Source of the DNA: Candidatus Nitrosopumilus sp.
GTDB taxonomy: Archaea; Thermoproteota; Nitrososphaeria; Nitrososphaerales; Nitrosopumilaceae
DNA: 7,945 bases
Assembly: GCA_029880665.1 (NCBI GenBank)
Contig: JAOUNZ010000043.1
Location: 1 to 7,945 of the forward strand
Direction of reading: 5' to 3'
Positions 6,413 through 7,945 of this stretch are shown in pieces. The position numbers were made by a program, and so were the translations under genes. The notes beneath the pieces are model-generated. The model saw nothing but the letters and a program-made list of their open reading frames with translations. It ran no database searches and was not told the DNA's origin. Positions within the stretch are counted from its first letter, which is position 1. The number at the start of each line of letters is the position of its first letter.

Positions 6413-6421
6413 AAATTAAAT
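6413..6421 (+). promoter_or_regulatory. TATA-like box upstream of signal peptidase
   Basis: AAATTAAAT lies 27-35 nt before the TTG start at 6448. Standard spacing would put the transcript start near 6442, at the ATG of an ATG-TAA pair that directly precedes the TTG. The match is modest, and read-through from the preceding gene is also possible. Confidence 0.3.
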
Positions 6422-6447
6422 CAATGACAGTATAGGCGAAAATGTAA

Positions 6448-7164
6448 TTGGCAAAAAAATCAATCCCTAAAGGAGTTATCAAAGACGTCATTATTGTCGG
6501 TTTGGGGGTTTTAGTTATTTGGATAGGTTTGCAAGTGACATTTGGAACACAAAATCCATTTTATGTTGTTGCAAGTGGAAGTATGATTCCAGTTTTACAA
6601 GTTTATGACGTATTAATAGTTCAAGGTCATGAACCTTTTGAAGACATAGAGATAGGGGATATTATTGTTTTCAATCGACCTTCAGATCATAATAGAGTAA
6701 TAGTGCACAGAGTTGCTTCAATACTTGATGATGAACCCAAGACAATCAGAACAAAAGGGGATGCAAACCCATCATCAATTCCAGGAACAGACTTTCCAAT
6801 TACAGAAAAAGAATACATCGGAAAGGTAGCATATGTACTTCCACAAGTAGGATACGTCACACAGTTATTAAAACCGCCAATCAATTATATCATAATTGCA
6901 ATTGTAATTGGAGTCATGGTTGTAAAACAGATAATTAAAAAGAAGAATGAGAAAGAACTTTCGTTTTTAGATCCATATAGCTCAGAAAATCCTAATACAA
7001 TAGAAAAACCAGCAGAAAGTAATAAGATAGAAAAAGACACGAAATATTCTCAACATATAGAAAAATCTGAACCCATTGAAAATTCACAAAACATAGAAAA
7101 AAGATTAGAGGATATAGAAAAATCCGTTGAAGAATCAAAAATGGATGAAAATGATAAAAAATAA
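6448..7164 (+). CDS. Signal peptidase I, archaeal type, with long cytoplasmic tail
   Basis: Membrane serine protease (family S26) that removes signal peptides from exported proteins. Residues 13-33 form the N-terminal membrane anchor. The catalytic domain follows with S45 in ASGSMIPVL, H87 in VIVHRV (His replaces the bacterial Lys, as in archaeal and ER Sec11 enzymes) and the acidic GD motif (D105 in KGDAN), with D115 also nearby. A second membrane segment at about 145-160 is followed by KQIIKKK, which should place the C-terminus in the cytoplasm. The last 70 residues are charged and repeat IEK or IEN at 185, 194, 204, 210, 216 and 223, an uncommon extension. The start is TTG: in-frame TAA and TAG codons lie directly upstream and the next Met (46) is catalytic. 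A secreted protein is encoded next, a fitting substrate though also a general one. Confidence 0.92.
   Translation: MAKKSIPKGVIKDVIIVGLGVLVIWIGLQVTFGTQNPFYVVASGSMIPVLQVYDVLIVQGHEPFEDIEIGDIIVFNRPSDHNRVIVHRVASILDDEPKTIRTKGDANPSSIPGTDFPITEKEYIGKVAYVLPQVGYVTQLLKPPINYIIIAIVIGVMVVKQIIKKKNEKELSFLDPYSSENPNTIEKPAESNKIEKDTKYSQHIEKSEPIENSQNIEKRLEDIEKSVEESKMDENDKK
7000..7122 (+). repeat. Degenerate coding repeat (IEK units) in the signal peptidase tail
   Basis: Six IEK/IEN units spaced 6-10 residues apart are encoded largely by repeated ATAGAAAAA. The DNA-level similarity (five near-identical 9-mers) suggests expansion by slippage or duplication rather than chance. Confidence 0.6.
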
Positions 7165-7224
7165 ATCAGGTTTGTTAAAATTCAGGCAAACAAATTCTCA
7201 CATACATATCATATGACAAGGTCG

Positions 7225-7264
7225 GTAGATCGTCTGCTTACTGATATAAAGATGTCAAATCTAC
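7225..7264. repeat. Inverted repeat in the spacer after signal peptidase
   Basis: GTAGAT (7225-7230) pairs with ATCTAC (7259-7264), and one further G-T pair is possible outside, with a 28-nt loop. It lies in a 175-bp spacer with no coding frame. The stem is short; it may be a terminator or leader structure, or chance. Confidence 0.25.
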
Positions 7265-7284
7265 TAAAAGGCATTCTTGACAAT

Positions 7285-7293
7285 CATATATTT
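7285..7293 (+). promoter_or_regulatory. TATA-like box of the CFI-box secreted protein gene
   Basis: CATATATTT lies 47-55 nt before the TTG start. The predicted transcript start falls near 7315, at the ATG (7316) of a 7-codon frame that ends immediately before the TTG. Confidence 0.4.
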
Positions 7294-7339
7294 CTAGAGT
7301 AGAATCATTTATCAAATGGGAAAGAATTCATATACCTGA

Positions 7340-7945
7340 TTGAAATTTTTGGTTATTTTTTCAATATTATTTTTAGTTAGTCCTGTATATGCACAAACTC
7401 CTTTTCGTGATACTACAGGTTTAACAGAAAATGGAATAGAGTGGTGTGAAGAAAACTATCAATTATATTATTTCATGGGGAATGATTTCTTTGCACATCA
7501 TAAACATTCAATCGAATCAAGATTGTGTGGCAATCTCTACAATGATGATTTATGGACATATTCGGGTTCGGACAGATATCAAAAATTGATTGAACAAAGT
7601 AGGATATATTATAATCTAGAAATCCAAGAAAGTTTTGAAGAATCACAGATGGGAATAATCGACACAAAGCCTGTAAACATAAAAGAAATTCCTCAACAAA
7701 TAGATCAACAGCAAAAAGAATTAGAAAAATCAAACATTGAACTTGAGTCAAAAATGATCAAAGAAGAAGAAATCAAAAACCAAAATAATGGTCCGGTGCT
7801 CGATAATTTATCAGACGGTAGACAGATTGAAACAGGAGGTTGTCTAATTGCAACTGCAGCATATGGCTCTGAGATGGCGCCACAGGTGCAACTGCTCAGG
7901 GAGATCCGTGACAATCAATTGATGCACACCGAATCTGGCATTTCA
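7340..7945 (+). CDS. Secreted CFI-box-type protein, 3' truncated by the window edge
   Basis: 202 codons are visible and the frame is open to the end. The product begins with a clear signal peptide (MKFLVIFSILFLVSPVYA, likely cut before Q19). The mature part has an N-terminal domain with two Cys (C36 in EWCEENY, C63 in SRLCGNLY), an HHKHS motif (53-57) and several Trp/Tyr residues. A Gln/Glu/Lys-rich predicted coiled coil follows (about 115-150), then GGCLIATAAYGSEMAPQVQ (166-184) leading into LLREIRDN. That last motif matches the CFI-box domain that I know from many secreted archaeal proteins, where it usually precedes a C-terminal membrane segment; that segment would lie outside the window. 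The start is TTG at 7340: a TGA directly precedes it and the next Met (46) would remove the signal peptide. The role is unknown; it is likely cell-surface and a substrate of the signal peptidase. Confidence 0.85.
   Translation, partial: MKFLVIFSILFLVSPVYAQTPFRDTTGLTENGIEWCEENYQLYYFMGNDFFAHHKHSIESRLCGNLYNDDLWTYSGSDRYQKLIEQSRIYYNLEIQESFEESQMGIIDTKPVNIKEIPQQIDQQQKELEKSNIELESKMIKEEEIKNQNNGPVLDNLSDGRQIETGGCLIATAAYGSEMAPQVQLLREIRDNQLMHTESGIS

Noticed and set aside
7221..7264. C/D-box small RNA after signal peptidase
   Set aside because: A CTGA is present, but no RTGATGA C box is found at suitable spacing.
7473..7914. Minus-strand frames at the right end (two overlapping)
   Set aside because: They are antisense to the secreted CFI-box gene, which has a signal peptide and a conserved motif; the minus products show no domain.

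Overview
The window looks like the chromosome of an ammonia-oxidising archaeon of the Thaumarchaeota (Nitrosopumilus/Nitrosarchaeum type). The evidence is AT-rich DNA, archaeal TATA-like boxes about 25 nt before many start codons (leaderless or near-leaderless genes), a tRNA-Ala with no encoded CCA, an archaeal-type signal peptidase with a Ser/His/Asp arrangement, a MEMO-family protein, and secreted proteins with domains I associate with this lineage (a Met/His-rich protein and a CFI-box-like C-terminus). The taxon is inferred from gene content; no marker gene such as rRNA is present.

Layout. Positions 2-673 (+) hold the 3' part of a MEMO1-family gene, convergent with pcm (protein-L-isoaspartate methyltransferase, 692-1354, -). 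Upstream of pcm on the minus strand lie a secreted Met/His-rich protein (1417-2307) and a hydantoinase/dihydroorotase-family amidohydrolase (2380-3783). A 76-bp divergent spacer separates the amidohydrolase from tRNA-Ala(CGC) at 3860-3931, followed by about 330 bp with no convincing gene.

From 4265 to 6407 there is a cluster of small proteins: a 119-aa C-terminal zinc-ribbon protein (+), a 176-aa helical protein with a Gly/Met/Pro-rich linker and a C-terminal zinc ribbon (-), thioredoxin (-), and, diverging from thioredoxin, a 240-aa protein with a split Cys pair, a PRC-barrel-like domain and a C-terminal zinc ribbon (+). All three zinc ribbons have the same CX2C-X10-CX2C spacing and sit at or within nine residues of the C-terminus. 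This is the most unusual grouping in the window.

The right end carries signal peptidase I (6448-7164, +) with a long cytoplasmic tail of repeated IEK units, then the start of a secreted CFI-box-type protein that begins at a TTG codon (7340) and runs off the window. Four of the nine protein genes appear to start with TTG. Two of these TTG codons directly follow the stop codon of a tiny ATG-initiated reading frame.

The genes do not form one obvious operon. Most are isolated, divergent or convergent, each with its own TATA-like element. Themes are protein maintenance and redox (pcm, thioredoxin), export (signal peptidase and two secreted proteins) and zinc-ribbon proteins of unknown role. I see no CRISPR array, insertion sequence or prophage gene.
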